From the NCBI GenBank assembly GCA_009841075.1, contig VXMP01000021.1:11603-74496 (forward strand): 62,894 nt of DNA, in the 5' to 3' direction. The position numbers were made by a program, and so were the translations under genes. Source of the stretch: Acidimicrobiia bacterium (GTDB lineage: Bacteria > Actinomycetota > Acidimicrobiia > Spongiisociales > Spongiisociaceae). Within the stretch, counting starts at the first letter, position 1, and the number at the start of each line of letters is the position of its first letter. Under the pieces are notes generated by a model. That model searched no databases, had not been told where the DNA came from, and was given only the letters and a program-made list of their open reading frames with translations. Positions 1 to 7,222 of this stretch are shown piece by piece.

Positions 1-105
1 TGGACTGTCCGGTCCCCTGCGTTATAACCTCGGGGCCGGGGTTCTCCCGTAATCCAGACTGGGTGGAGCCTCGATGACCCGCCGTGGGGGGTGTTTGTTT
101 ATGGA

Positions 106-189
106 GCCCGGGTGACGGAATGGTAGACGTGGCGGACTTAAAATCCGTTGTCCTGAAAGGGCGTGTGGGTTCGAGTCCCACCCCGGGCA
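106..189 (+). tRNA. tRNA-Leu (anticodon UAA)
   Basis: Long variable-arm tRNA. The 7-bp acceptor stem GCCCGGG/CCCGGGC (106-112 with 182-188) is followed by discriminator A189. The anticodon loop CTTAAAA carries TAA, and a GGTTCGAGTC-type T arm is present. Length of 84 nt fits a class II leucine tRNA. CCA is not encoded. The CoA-transferase gene starts 64 bp downstream on the same strand. Confidence 0.96.
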
Positions 190-252
190 CTTGGCTTCTT
201 GGGTTTTGCTGAACCGGCGTTCAAAGTCGAACCTCTCGGTTTTTTTAACACG

Positions 253-1389
253 ATGAACGGCCCTCTCTCCGATATCACGGTGGTTGATCTGAGCCGGGTG
301 CTGGCCGGACCTTATGCCACGATGGTTCTCGCCGACCTGGGGGCGCGGGTTATCAAGGTCGAACCCCCGCCCGAAGGTGACGACTCCCGCCGGTTCGGGC
401 CGTTTTGGGAGGGGCGGAGCGTCTACTACGAATCCCTGAACCGGGGTAAGACGACCATGATGCTCGACCTCAAAGACCCGGGCCACCGGCTTGAGTTCGA
501 GCGGCTGCTGGACGAGGCGGATGTTCTGGTCGAAAATTTCCGGCCCGGGACCATGGAGCGTCTCGGATACTCGTGGGATAGTTTGTCGAGCGGCTGGCCC
601 GGACTGATTTACGCCGCGATCAGCGGTTTCGGACAGCGCGGGCCATACGCCGAACGTCCGGCCTATGACCTGGTCGTGCAGGCGATGGGCGGCATCATGA
701 GCCTTACCGGAGAACCGGATGGCGGGCCGGTGAGGGTGGGAACCTCGGTCGGGGATATCACCGCCGGCCTGTTTGCGGTGGTCGGCATACTTGGTGCCCT
801 GCATGACCGGCAACAAACCGGGCGAGGACAGATGGTGGACATCGCCATGCTCGACTGTCAGGTGGCCATCCTCGAAAACGCCATCGCCCGGTATTCGGCC
901 ACCGGGGAAGTACCGGGACCGCTGGGCACCCGCCACCCTTCGATAACCCCTTTCGCCATCTTCAACGCCTCCGACCGGCCGCTGGTGATCGCGGCCGGTA
1001 ACGACGAGCTGTTCCGGCTTTTGTGTGGCACCCTGGGGCGTCCGGGGTGGGCCGATGACCCCCGATTCGTCGACAACGAGACCCGAACCCGGAATGCCGA
1101 TTTGCTCAACAGCAAGATAGAAGGGGTTTTGGGCGGCGAGCCGGCCTCTATATGGTTGGATCGGCTGGAGAGGGCCGGAGTTCCCTGCGGCCCGATCAAC
1201 GACATAGCCGGGGTGATGGCCGACCCGTCGATCCGGGCGAGGAATATGATCGTGGGGGTGGAGCTTTCTGGCGGGCCTAGGCTGGAGATAGCCGGCAACC
1301 CGATCAAGCTGTCGGCCTATGATGATCCGCCGGATCGGAAGGCGTCCTCCGCCCTTGACCTTTCGACCACAGTTAAGGAAGACCCATGA
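253..1389 (+). CDS. CaiB/BaiF family III CoA-transferase
   Basis: A 378-residue protein of family III CoA-transferases, which move CoA between carboxylic acids and acyl-CoAs in the cytoplasm. The N-terminal DLSRVLAGPYATMVLADLG block is the family signature. The conserved catalytic Asp is in YDLVVQAMGG. Length is normal (about 380-400). The open frame runs back through the tRNA, so the ATG at 253 is taken as the start because the family signature begins right after it. A thioesterase gene follows after 28 bp, which suggests joint handling of an acyl-CoA. The substrate cannot be told from sequence. Confidence 0.9.
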   Translation: MNGPLSDITVVDLSRVLAGPYATMVLADLGARVIKVEPPPEGDDSRRFGPFWEGRSVYYESLNRGKTTMMLDLKDPGHRLEFERLLDEADVLVENFRPGTMERLGYSWDSLSSGWPGLIYAAISGFGQRGPYAERPAYDLVVQAMGGIMSLTGEPDGGPVRVGTSVGDITAGLFAVVGILGALHDRQQTGRGQMVDIAMLDCQVAILENAIARYSATGEVPGPLGTRHPSITPFAIFNASDRPLVIAAGNDELFRLLCGTLGRPGWADDPRFVDNETRTRNADLLNSKIEGVLGGEPASIWLDRLERAGVPCGPINDIAGVMADPSIRARNMIVGVELSGGPRLEIAGNPIKLSAYDDPPDRKASSALDLSTTVKEDP

Positions 1390-1417
1390 TTAACCCGCCG
1401 ATACAGGAAACCCGATT

Positions 1418-1852
1418 ATGAACGCACCGGATCCCGTCATATACGAACGCAAGATTCGCTTTTCCGACTGTGATGCGCAGGGCATTGTGTTCAACCCCAA
1501 CTACCTGGTCTACTGGGACGACGCCTTTACCGACTACATCGAGGCGATCGGGTTGCCCTGGGATGAGATGGTGGCCAAGGGGGACGATGTGTTGCTGGCC
1601 CGGGCCGAAATCGATTATCGGAGTTCGGCGCGAATCGGCCAGAGCGTCCAAACCAGGCCCTGGGTGATGAAGATCGGCAACAGCTCGATCACCTTCGGAT
1701 ACCGTACCGTGAACGCCGAAACCGGCCAGGTGCTGGTAGAAGGGCTACAAATCCAGGTGATAGTCGATCACGCCACCCGGCGGCCTAAGCGGGTGCCCGA
1801 CTACATCCGGGAGCTGATCGCCCGGCAAGAAGGATGGGAACAGGCCCCTTAA
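1418..1852 (+). CDS. hot-dog fold acyl-CoA thioesterase (4HBT/YbgC-like)
   Basis: 144 residues, the usual size of the 4-hydroxybenzoyl-CoA thioesterase/YbgC family. The N-terminus holds the family pattern FSDCDAQGIVFNPNYLVYWD, with the active-site Asp in DAQGIVFNPNY. It probably hydrolyses an acyl-CoA in the cytoplasm. It starts 28 bp after the CoA-transferase on the same strand, so the two are likely co-transcribed. The frame opens at ATG 1418. It converges with the tautomerase gene, leaving a 9-bp gap. Confidence 0.88.
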   Translation: MNAPDPVIYERKIRFSDCDAQGIVFNPNYLVYWDDAFTDYIEAIGLPWDEMVAKGDDVLLARAEIDYRSSARIGQSVQTRPWVMKIGNSSITFGYRTVNAETGQVLVEGLQIQVIVDHATRRPKRVPDYIRELIARQEGWEQAP

Positions 1853-1861
1853 AAGTGCGCC

Positions 1862-2080
1862 TTAACCGGCCCGATCGCTGAACAGCGTGCCGCCGGCAGC
1901 CCAGTCATCGGCCCCGATATCGTGGAAAACCACCGTCACCAGATCCTTGGGTGCGCCCTGATGGTGATGGACCACGTTGCGGGCGATGCTGTCGGCTACC
2001 TCGTCGGCCGGCTTCCGCTTGGCCTCCTGCCGGTCCCCTTGCACCAGGTCGTACACGAAATGGATGTGCGCCACCGGCAT
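1862..2080 (-). CDS. 4-oxalocrotonate tautomerase-like small protein
   Basis: A 72-residue protein beginning Met-Pro-Val-Ala-His-Ile. Proline directly after the start is the hallmark of the tautomerase superfamily, where Pro1 becomes the catalytic base after Met removal. The frame extends 16 codons upstream, but an AAGGAAG ribosome-binding sequence sits just before the ATG at 2080 and only this start exposes the proline. Its length matches 4-OT-type monomers, which assemble as oligomers. Last gene of the XRE-unknown-tautomerase run on this strand. Substrate unknown. Confidence 0.75.
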   Translation of the reverse strand: MPVAHIHFVYDLVQGDRQEAKRKPADEVADSIARNVVHHHQGAPKDLVTVVFHDIGADDWAAGGTLFSDRAG

Positions 2081-2158
2081 TGCCGAAACTTCCTTGTCAA
2101 CGAACGCCTGACCCTCCACGATACCCAAAGCGAACCTAGGGTCGCCCGGGTTTGGGGG

Positions 2159-3139
2159 TTAGAAGGAGCCTTCTCGTACCTGGTTGCCGGCGGCCTTGAT
2201 CTTCTTTACCACCTTCGGGTTCACCGGTTCGTTGTCTTCCAGCACGCCCTTGCCCTGCTTGACCATGGTGGCAGCCACGCTGTCGAGTTCCGGCAGCTTG
2301 CCGCCTTCCTCCAACGCCTTCTTATCCGAGTCGTAGTACTCGAACCAGGGGAGCCCGGCCGCCGTGTATTGGCGGGCGGTGGGCGGTTGGGAGGGTGGCT
2401 TGCGGCCGGTGACGTGCTGGTACTGCACGCTGTTGAGGATGTGGACGAAGCATCTGGAGCGGGTGGAGGTATCCCAGGCGTCTATTCCCCGCTCGTCCTC
2501 GTAGATTTCCTGTTGCATCAACCCGCCGGGGGCCAAACCCATGTCAAAATCCATTGATGGGGCCACCATCATGCAGGCCATGACTTCCCTTGTAAAGCGC
2601 CGGTCTTTGTAGAGCTCTTTTTTCAGCGGATAGACCACGATCTGGAGGCCTCCGTGCTCGGCCTCGCCGGTGATCTGTTCCTCTGCGGTGAACCCTTCGC
2701 CGAGGGGCATGGCCACGAATTGGCGGATCAGGCCCTTGCCGGCGAAAAACCCGTCCAGCCAGGGCTGATCGGGAAGGACCATGTAATCCTGGGAGGGCTC
2801 TTGGGATAGGGCGTTGCTCCACGGCTCGCCGTTCACCGCGTTGATCTTGCCCGCCGCTATCTTCACCGCCATCGGATAGTCGGCGGAAAAGGTGATCCAC
2901 ATCGCCTCGGCCTGATACATGGGCAGGAAAACCCCGCCGTGCAGACTCCACTGCTCGGGAACCCGGGCTGCGTAGTCGTCGACATGGTCCAGGGGAAAAT
3001 TACCCAGGCCTGGCGGCAGGGAATAGGAGCGGTTGTCGTCCGGGATGCGCAGGGTCCTTTGGAAGCCGATGCTGCAGACCGCATCGTCGTGCACTTCCGG
3101 GAATCGGAATATCAGCTCGTTATTTTGCAGCTCGATCAA
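2159..3139 (-). CDS. conserved-looking protein of unknown function
   Basis: A 326-residue soluble-looking protein without signal peptide or membrane segments. I cannot assign a characterised family. It is rich in aromatic residues, and blocks such as LPPGLGNFPL, IRQFVAMPLGEGFT and AEHGGLQIVVYPL look conserved rather than random. The C-terminal third is charged and lysine-rich. It lies 54 bp downstream of an XRE regulator and 78 bp upstream of a tautomerase, all on one strand, so the three probably form an operon. An enzyme role alongside the tautomerase is a guess from context only. Confidence 0.7.
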   Translation of the reverse strand: MIELQNNELIFRFPEVHDDAVCSIGFQRTLRIPDDNRSYSLPPGLGNFPLDHVDDYAARVPEQWSLHGGVFLPMYQAEAMWITFSADYPMAVKIAAGKINAVNGEPWSNALSQEPSQDYMVLPDQPWLDGFFAGKGLIRQFVAMPLGEGFTAEEQITGEAEHGGLQIVVYPLKKELYKDRRFTREVMACMMVAPSMDFDMGLAPGGLMQQEIYEDERGIDAWDTSTRSRCFVHILNSVQYQHVTGRKPPSQPPTARQYTAAGLPWFEYYDSDKKALEEGGKLPELDSVAATMVKQGKGVLEDNEPVNPKVVKKIKAAGNQVREGSF

Positions 3140-3193
3140 TTTTGTCCTCCCTTTCCTTTGAAGCCCTTTGTTCGGGTCACCCCGATGGCGGTA

Positions 3194-3544
3194 TCACCAT
3201 TGGCCGTCACGTACCTGACGGGTAATCCGGCGGAGCTCGTCATCGGGCGCTTCCCTTAGCTGACGGATCAGATCCGTAAAGAGCCGGGGACGGTCGAGAA
3301 TGATCGCTCGCAGGTCGCCGGAAATCTTCCCCACCCTGGCCAGCAACAGGTCGGGGTCCTCCCCGAGCTCGACGGCCAGGCGACAGAGGGTTTGTTCCGA
3401 CGGAGGCGGCACCACGTCCCGCTCGATCTTGCTCAGATAGGAAGGCTCGATGCCCACCCGCTGCGCAACCTGGCGCACCGAGAACCGACTGTCCTCGGCC
3501 CGACGCTTCTCCCGGGCCTCTCGAAGGCGGCTTCCTAGTGTCAT
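3194..3544 (-). CDS. XRE-family helix-turn-helix regulator
   Basis: A 116-residue DNA-binding protein. Residues about 5-65 form an XRE/Cro helix-turn-helix, with FSVRQVAQRVGIEPSYLSKIER as the two recognition helices; the C-terminal half is helical. The frame opens 22 codons earlier, but Met at 3544 precedes the HTH directly. No Shine-Dalgarno lies upstream of this ATG; instead there is a -10-like TACTAT, which suggests a leaderless transcript. It heads the operon with the unknown protein and tautomerase and most likely regulates it and itself through the dyad at its 5' edge. Confidence 0.88.
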   Translation of the reverse strand: MTLGSRLREAREKRRAEDSRFSVRQVAQRVGIEPSYLSKIERDVVPPPSEQTLCRLAVELGEDPDLLLARVGKISGDLRAIILDRPRLFTDLIRQLREAPDDELRRITRQVRDGQW

Positions 3545-3562
3545 GTGTAGTACATAGTACAC
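3545..3562 (-). promoter_or_regulatory. probable XRE operator overlapping a -10 box
   Basis: An 18-bp imperfect dyad, GTGTACTATGTACTACAC on the reverse strand, touches the XRE start codon; 14 of 18 positions match its own reverse complement. It also reads as two tandem TGTACTA units. A -10-like TACTAT lies within it, with a -35-like TTGCGT 16 bp upstream. A repressor bound here would block RNA polymerase, fitting autoregulation. The site is seen directly; the function is inferred. Confidence 0.5.
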
Positions 3563-3778
3563 ACTTTTGGCGGCAACGCAAATCGGATCGGCCTTGGCTC
3601 TGTCTACCAACCCTGAGAGAAGGCCCGAATCATAAAGAAATCAAAAATTATAAAAGAAACAAAAGGCTAGCCTTGGGGCCTCAGACCCAGACCAAGAAGA
3701 CCGGAGATTGGCCGCACACAACCCCTTTTCCCCTAGTTTTGGTACGTCACCTCCGGTGCTGGCCGGGCGTGACCGGGC

Positions 3779-4246
3779 GTGAGACTTTGGGGGATACTGC
3801 TTATGCCGCTGGTGGTGGTCTCTGCGGCGCTGCTGGCTACCTGGGAACCCGTTGACCTGGTGCCCGAGGAGGGGGTGGAGGCGACCGTAGAGGCTACTCC
3901 GACATTAAGTAGGTCAACCAGCACGACCACTACGGTGATCACCACCACTACCACCATGGTTGACACCACCACTACCACCTTGGTGCCGGATGAGGTATTT
4001 TCGGCGAATTTGGCCGAGCGGGGGGTTGTGGAGAAGATCTGGATGGCCAGTGTGGGCCGCCGCTGGTGTCGGTGGGTCGCTGACGTGACCGGCCCGGATG
4101 ATCCGGGGTGGCTGCTGGCTGCGACCTGGTTGAGTGATCTAATCCGGGTTTATGACACCACCCAGGAGGTGATGGTGGAGGTGGTAGGGATAGGGATGGT
4201 AGCTTTTTGTCCCGACCATCCGATGGTGTTGGAGGCTCGGCGGTGA
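3779..4246 (+). CDS. exported or membrane-anchored protein with Thr-rich linker
   Basis: A 155-residue protein starting with GTG. An N-terminal hydrophobic segment (about residues 4-22) acts as signal or anchor. It is followed by an acidic stretch and a threonine-rich low-complexity linker (about 45-70), a pattern common in extracytoplasmic actinobacterial proteins. The C-terminal domain has Trp/Cys-containing blocks and ends in VAFCPDHPM, echoing the FCPDHP motif of the SLH-like repeats in the M16 protease at 17.2 kb. Function unknown. Its stop overlaps the next small gene as GTGA, implying translational coupling. Confidence 0.6.
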   Translation: MRLWGILLMPLVVVSAALLATWEPVDLVPEEGVEATVEATPTLSRSTSTTTTVITTTTTMVDTTTTTLVPDEVFSANLAERGVVEKIWMASVGRRWCRWVADVTGPDDPGWLLAATWLSDLIRVYDTTQEVMVEVVGIGMVAFCPDHPMVLEARR

Positions 4247-4383
4247 GGTTTGTTGGTGAGGTGCTGGTCGCCGGGTCGGTGGCGTATACGGTGGCCGTAG
4301 TGCTGGACGGCTGGCTGGGGGTGGTGTTGCCATGGCAGGTATATGTTGCCGCCGGGCTCGGCTGGGGGTTGATGAGGACATAG
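4243..4383 (+). CDS. small hydrophobic membrane protein
   Basis: A 46-residue open frame starting with GTG inside the stop region of the preceding gene (GTGA overlap). Nearly all of it is hydrophobic, with two possible membrane segments (about 5-24 and 26-43) separated by a short turn, ending LGWGLMRT. The overlap argues that it is translated with its neighbour. No family recognised. Confidence 0.45.
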   Translation: MRFVGEVLVAGSVAYTVAVVLDGWLGVVLPWQVYVAAGLGWGLMRT

Positions 4384-4550
4384 GTAGATGGTCGGGTCGC
4401 TGATGGTGGTGCCGTAGTCGGGGTCGGGTCGCCTTTGCGCACCATGTCATCCGGGACTGGCTGGGCAAACAGGAGGCTTAAAGAGGCTCAATCCGGTCGG
4501 GTTGTGTTCGGAAAAAGGCGGAACGGCCTGGCGTTTCCCTCGGTTTGTCT

Positions 4551-4582
4551 TCACTCGTTAAGCGCGTCACTCGTTAAGCGCG
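4551..4582. repeat. perfect 16-bp tandem duplication at the acpS 3' end
   Basis: The unit TCACTCGTTAAGCGCG occurs twice head to tail (4551-4566 and 4567-4582). The second copy encodes the last codons and stop of acpS on the reverse strand; the first lies just beyond the stop. Probably a recent replication-slippage duplication that left the protein unchanged. Confidence 0.9.
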
Positions 4583-4938
4583 ATGGCGAACACCAGGGCC
4601 TGGCGATCGGTGTGGGTTATGGTGACCTCAACCCGGGTGACTTCCAGCTGCTCCGCCCGAGCGGCGGCCGTGCCGGTCAGGAGGACGGTCGGTTTGCCAC
4701 CTCCGGTGATCTCGATATCTCGCCAGCGTATCCGGCGGTATCCGGTACCCAGGGACTTCATTACCGCCTCCTTACCCGCAAACCGGGCGGCATAACGGCG
4801 GGCCGGATGGGCAAAACGCTCCGCATAGGCCTGCTCGTGTTCGGTAAAGCAGCGCCGGGCGAAGCGGGGATAACGCGCCAAGAGACGGGCTACCCGATCA
4901 ATGTCGGCCAGGTCAACACCCAATCCGATAATCTGCAT
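4567..4938 (-). CDS. acpS: holo-[acyl-carrier-protein] synthase
   Basis: A 123-residue AcpS-type phosphopantetheinyl transferase, which moves 4'-phosphopantetheine from CoA to a serine of acyl carrier protein. The N-terminal IGLGVDLADIDRV holds the metal-binding Asp, and RFAGKEAVMKSLGTG carries the conserved Glu-Lys pair. Length is typical of AcpS. It is the last gene of the rplM-rpsI-glmM-glmS-acpS run, 43 bp after glmS. Its final codons are tandemly duplicated beyond the stop. Confidence 0.93.
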   Translation of the reverse strand: MQIIGLGVDLADIDRVARLLARYPRFARRCFTEHEQAYAERFAHPARRYAARFAGKEAVMKSLGTGYRRIRWRDIEITGGGKPTVLLTGTAAARAEQLEVTRVEVTITHTDRQALVFAIALNE

Positions 4939-4981
4939 TGCCCTAAGCCTAGGGAGTGCCGTTTTTCATCGGGGGTTTGCC

Positions 4982-6820
4982 CTATTCGACGGTGACGCTT
5001 TTGGCCAGGTTCCTGGGCTGGTCGATGTCGCGGCCTAGACGGCGGGCGGTGTGGTAGGCCAACAGCTGAAGTGGGATGGCCGCCAGGATCGGAGAAAGCA
5101 GGTGGGCGGTCCTGGGGATTCTTATGACGTGGTCCGATACCGAGCCGATCTCCTGATCGTCCTCGAAGGCCACAGCGATCACCTGGCCTCGGCGGGCCTT
5201 CACTTCCTGGAGTCCGAGCAGTACCTTGCTGTGGACCTGCGGGTTGGTAGCCACCGCCACCACCGGAACCCCGGGGGAAATCAGGGCCAGGGTTCCGTGC
5301 TTAAGTTCGCCGGAGGGCATGGCCTCGGCATGGATGTAGGAAATCTCCTTGAGCTTGAGGGCACCTTCCATGGCGGTGGCATGGTCCAGGCCTCTTCCGA
5401 TGAAATAGACGTTGGGCCATTTGGCCAGCTCCTCGGCCAGACGAACGATTTCGTCCGGGCTTTCCAGAATCCGGGTCGCCTTGCTCGGAAGGCCCCGCAG
5501 CTCGGCCACCAGCTCACCTTCCTCGGCCGGGCTGAGCCGACCACTCCGCCTTCCCATCTCCAGCGCCAGGAGGGTTTCTCCGACCAGCATGGCGATATAG
5601 GCCTTGGTGGAGGCGACCGATATTTCCGGACCGGCCCAGGTGTAGATCACATCGTCGGCCTCCCGGGCCAGGCTTGATCCGACCACGTTGGTCAGCGCCA
5701 GCAGGCGAGAACCATGCTCCCGAGACAGTCGGCCAGCAGCCAGGGTGTCGGCGGTTTCGCCCGACTGGCTGATCGCCAAGGTCAACAGACCCTCTTCGAA
5801 CAGGGGATTACCGTAGCGGAGTTCATGGGCATAGGCCACCTCGCCTGGGATGCCTGCCAGCTGCTCGAACAGGATCCGGCCGACCAAGCCGGCGTGGTAG
5901 GCGGTGCCACAGGCGGTGATCCTGATCCGGTTCACTCCGTCAGGGCTCTGATCCAGCCATCTCAACCCCTCCAAAGCCACCCGTTCGCCGCCATCCGCAC
6001 CGGCCCTGATCCTGGTACCCATGGTTCGGGCGATCACTTCGGGCTGTTCGTGGATTTCCTTTTCCATGAAATGGTCGAAGCCGCCCTTGAAGACGGAATC
6101 GGTCTCCCAGTCAACCGTGAAAGGCTTCTTCTCGATCGGGTTGCCGGAGAAGGTTTCGAATGCGGCCCCGGCCTCGGTGACGGTGACGATCTCGCCGTCC
6201 TCTACCAGCTGGAACCGCTGTGTGTACTTCAGAATGGCCGGGATGTCGGAAGCCAGGAAGGTTTCGTTTTCCCCCAGACCGACCACCAAGGGGCTGGTCA
6301 TGCGGGCGGCTACGATCCGGTCCGGCCGGTGGGCGGTCATTGCCACCAAGGCATAGGCACCTTGGGCCTGACCGATGGCATAACGTACCGCTTCGGTGAG
6401 ATCACCGTCGAAGGCCTCGGCTACCAGATGGGCCAAGACCTCGGTGTCGGTGTCGGAACGAAAGGTGACCCCCCGTAGCTCAAGTTGGTCGCGGAGGGTG
6501 CGAAAGTTTTCCACGATTCCGTTGTGTACCACCACGAAATCGCCAGAGGTGTCGCTGTGGGGATGGGCGTTCCGATCCGAGGGTACCCCGTGGGTGGCCC
6601 AGCGGGTGTGCCCGATGCCGAGGTGTCCGGAAAGGGCGGTCGGATCGACGATTCCTTTGAGTCGGGAGAGCTTGCCTTCCGCCTTGGCGATGGTGATCGA
6701 TCCCGGACGGGCCACGGCCAGGCCGGCGGAGTCGTAGCCTCGATACTCCAGCCGGGTTAGGCCGTGCAAGAGCACCTCAAGGGCCTGGCCCGAACCCACA
6801 TAACCTACGATGCCGCACAT
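4982..6820 (-). CDS. glmS: glutamine-fructose-6-phosphate aminotransferase (isomerising)
   Basis: A 612-residue GlmS, which makes glucosamine-6-phosphate from fructose-6-phosphate and glutamine for peptidoglycan. It begins MCGIVGYVG, so Cys2 becomes the glutaminase nucleophile after Met removal. The glutaminase domain (about 1-230) has HTRWATHG and HNGIVEN; two SIS isomerase domains follow (SQSGETADT near residue 360), and it ends with the family's NLAKSVTVE. The frame opens six codons upstream, but GGAGG lies inside that extension at ribosome-binding distance from 6820. A glmS ribozyme occupies its 5' leader, so glucosamine-6-phosphate probably controls the mRNA. Confidence 0.97.
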   Translation of the reverse strand: MCGIVGYVGSGQALEVLLHGLTRLEYRGYDSAGLAVARPGSITIAKAEGKLSRLKGIVDPTALSGHLGIGHTRWATHGVPSDRNAHPHSDTSGDFVVVHNGIVENFRTLRDQLELRGVTFRSDTDTEVLAHLVAEAFDGDLTEAVRYAIGQAQGAYALVAMTAHRPDRIVAARMTSPLVVGLGENETFLASDIPAILKYTQRFQLVEDGEIVTVTEAGAAFETFSGNPIEKKPFTVDWETDSVFKGGFDHFMEKEIHEQPEVIARTMGTRIRAGADGGERVALEGLRWLDQSPDGVNRIRITACGTAYHAGLVGRILFEQLAGIPGEVAYAHELRYGNPLFEEGLLTLAISQSGETADTLAAGRLSREHGSRLLALTNVVGSSLAREADDVIYTWAGPEISVASTKAYIAMLVGETLLALEMGRRSGRLSPAEEGELVAELRGLPSKATRILESPDEIVRLAEELAKWPNVYFIGRGLDHATAMEGALKLKEISYIHAEAMPSGELKHGTLALISPGVPVVAVATNPQVHSKVLLGLQEVKARRGQVIAVAFEDDQEIGSVSDHVIRIPRTAHLLSPILAAIPLQLLAYHTARRLGRDIDQPRNLAKSVTVE

Positions 6821-7005
6821 CTCTACGCCTCCATCCAAGGGGAAAATTCGCCTGGTCGGACTCCCCTGGTTCGGGCGCAGCGGCCTTCAGTGATCCAGAG
6901 GTTTATCCGTCTTGATCTCCCAATCTCCGGACCGAGGAGTTTGCCTACGCGGGCTCGCCTAGACGTGCGATTTTCGGACACCCGGCTTTTATAGGCCGAA
7001 GCCGA

Positions 7006-7154
7006 TTCCACTCCGGTTCGGTCTTTGTCACCTCGGTTACCCCAGGCTTTTGCTCCGAACCGTCACGACCGTGGAAGAACCGAGAGGGCACCCGCCGAAA
7101 AAACTCGATGCTCCCTCTACCTCGTCACCCCGGAAAAGGTCGGGGTCTGGCGCT
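7006..7154 (-). ncRNA. glmS self-cleaving ribozyme/riboswitch
   Basis: In the 402-bp glmM-glmS gap, the reverse strand carries the conserved glmS ribozyme core in the right order: A|GCGCC cleavage site (cut expected between 7154 and 7153), hairpin P1 ACCCCG/CGGGGT, GACGAGG, ATCGA, then TCGGCGGGTGCCC, with GAGGG and CCCTC able to pair. P3 can form between TTCCAC (7076-7071) and GTGGAA (7011-7006), enclosing P4 CGGTTCGG/CCGAACCG (7062-7055 with 7021-7014). The known Thermoanaerobacter ribozyme shares the same GGCGGGTGCCC block and trailing GGAA. When glucosamine-6-phosphate binds, the RNA cuts itself and the glmS message is degraded. The glmS start lies 185 nt downstream. Confidence 0.92.
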
Positions 7155-7156
7155 TG

Positions 7157-7174
7157 AAAAATCGGTCCACCGAT
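7157..7174 (-). terminator. hairpin with T-run between glmM and the glmS ribozyme
   Basis: On the reverse strand ATCGGT-GG-ACCGAT (7174-7161) is followed by a five-base T run (7161-7157). It ends three bases before the ribozyme cleavage position and 49 bp after the glmM stop. It looks like a short intrinsic terminator or attenuator that would uncouple glmS from the ribosomal operon. The stem is only 6 bp, so leaky termination is likely. Confidence 0.45.
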
Positions 7175-7222
7175 TGGCTTGTTCAGGCCAGTTTAGGAGG
7201 ATGTCCGGCCGACCGAAACTGT

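Noticed and set aside
22-936. Long reverse-strand open frame over the CoA-transferase gene
   Set aside because: It reads across the tRNA and antisense to a clear enzyme; its composition is that of a shadow frame in GC-rich DNA.
3733-3978. Val/Thr-rich reverse-strand frames at the Thr-repeat region (also near 49750-50166)
   Set aside because: They are antisense images of threonine-rich linkers; repeated ACC/ACT codons create open but meaningless reverse frames.
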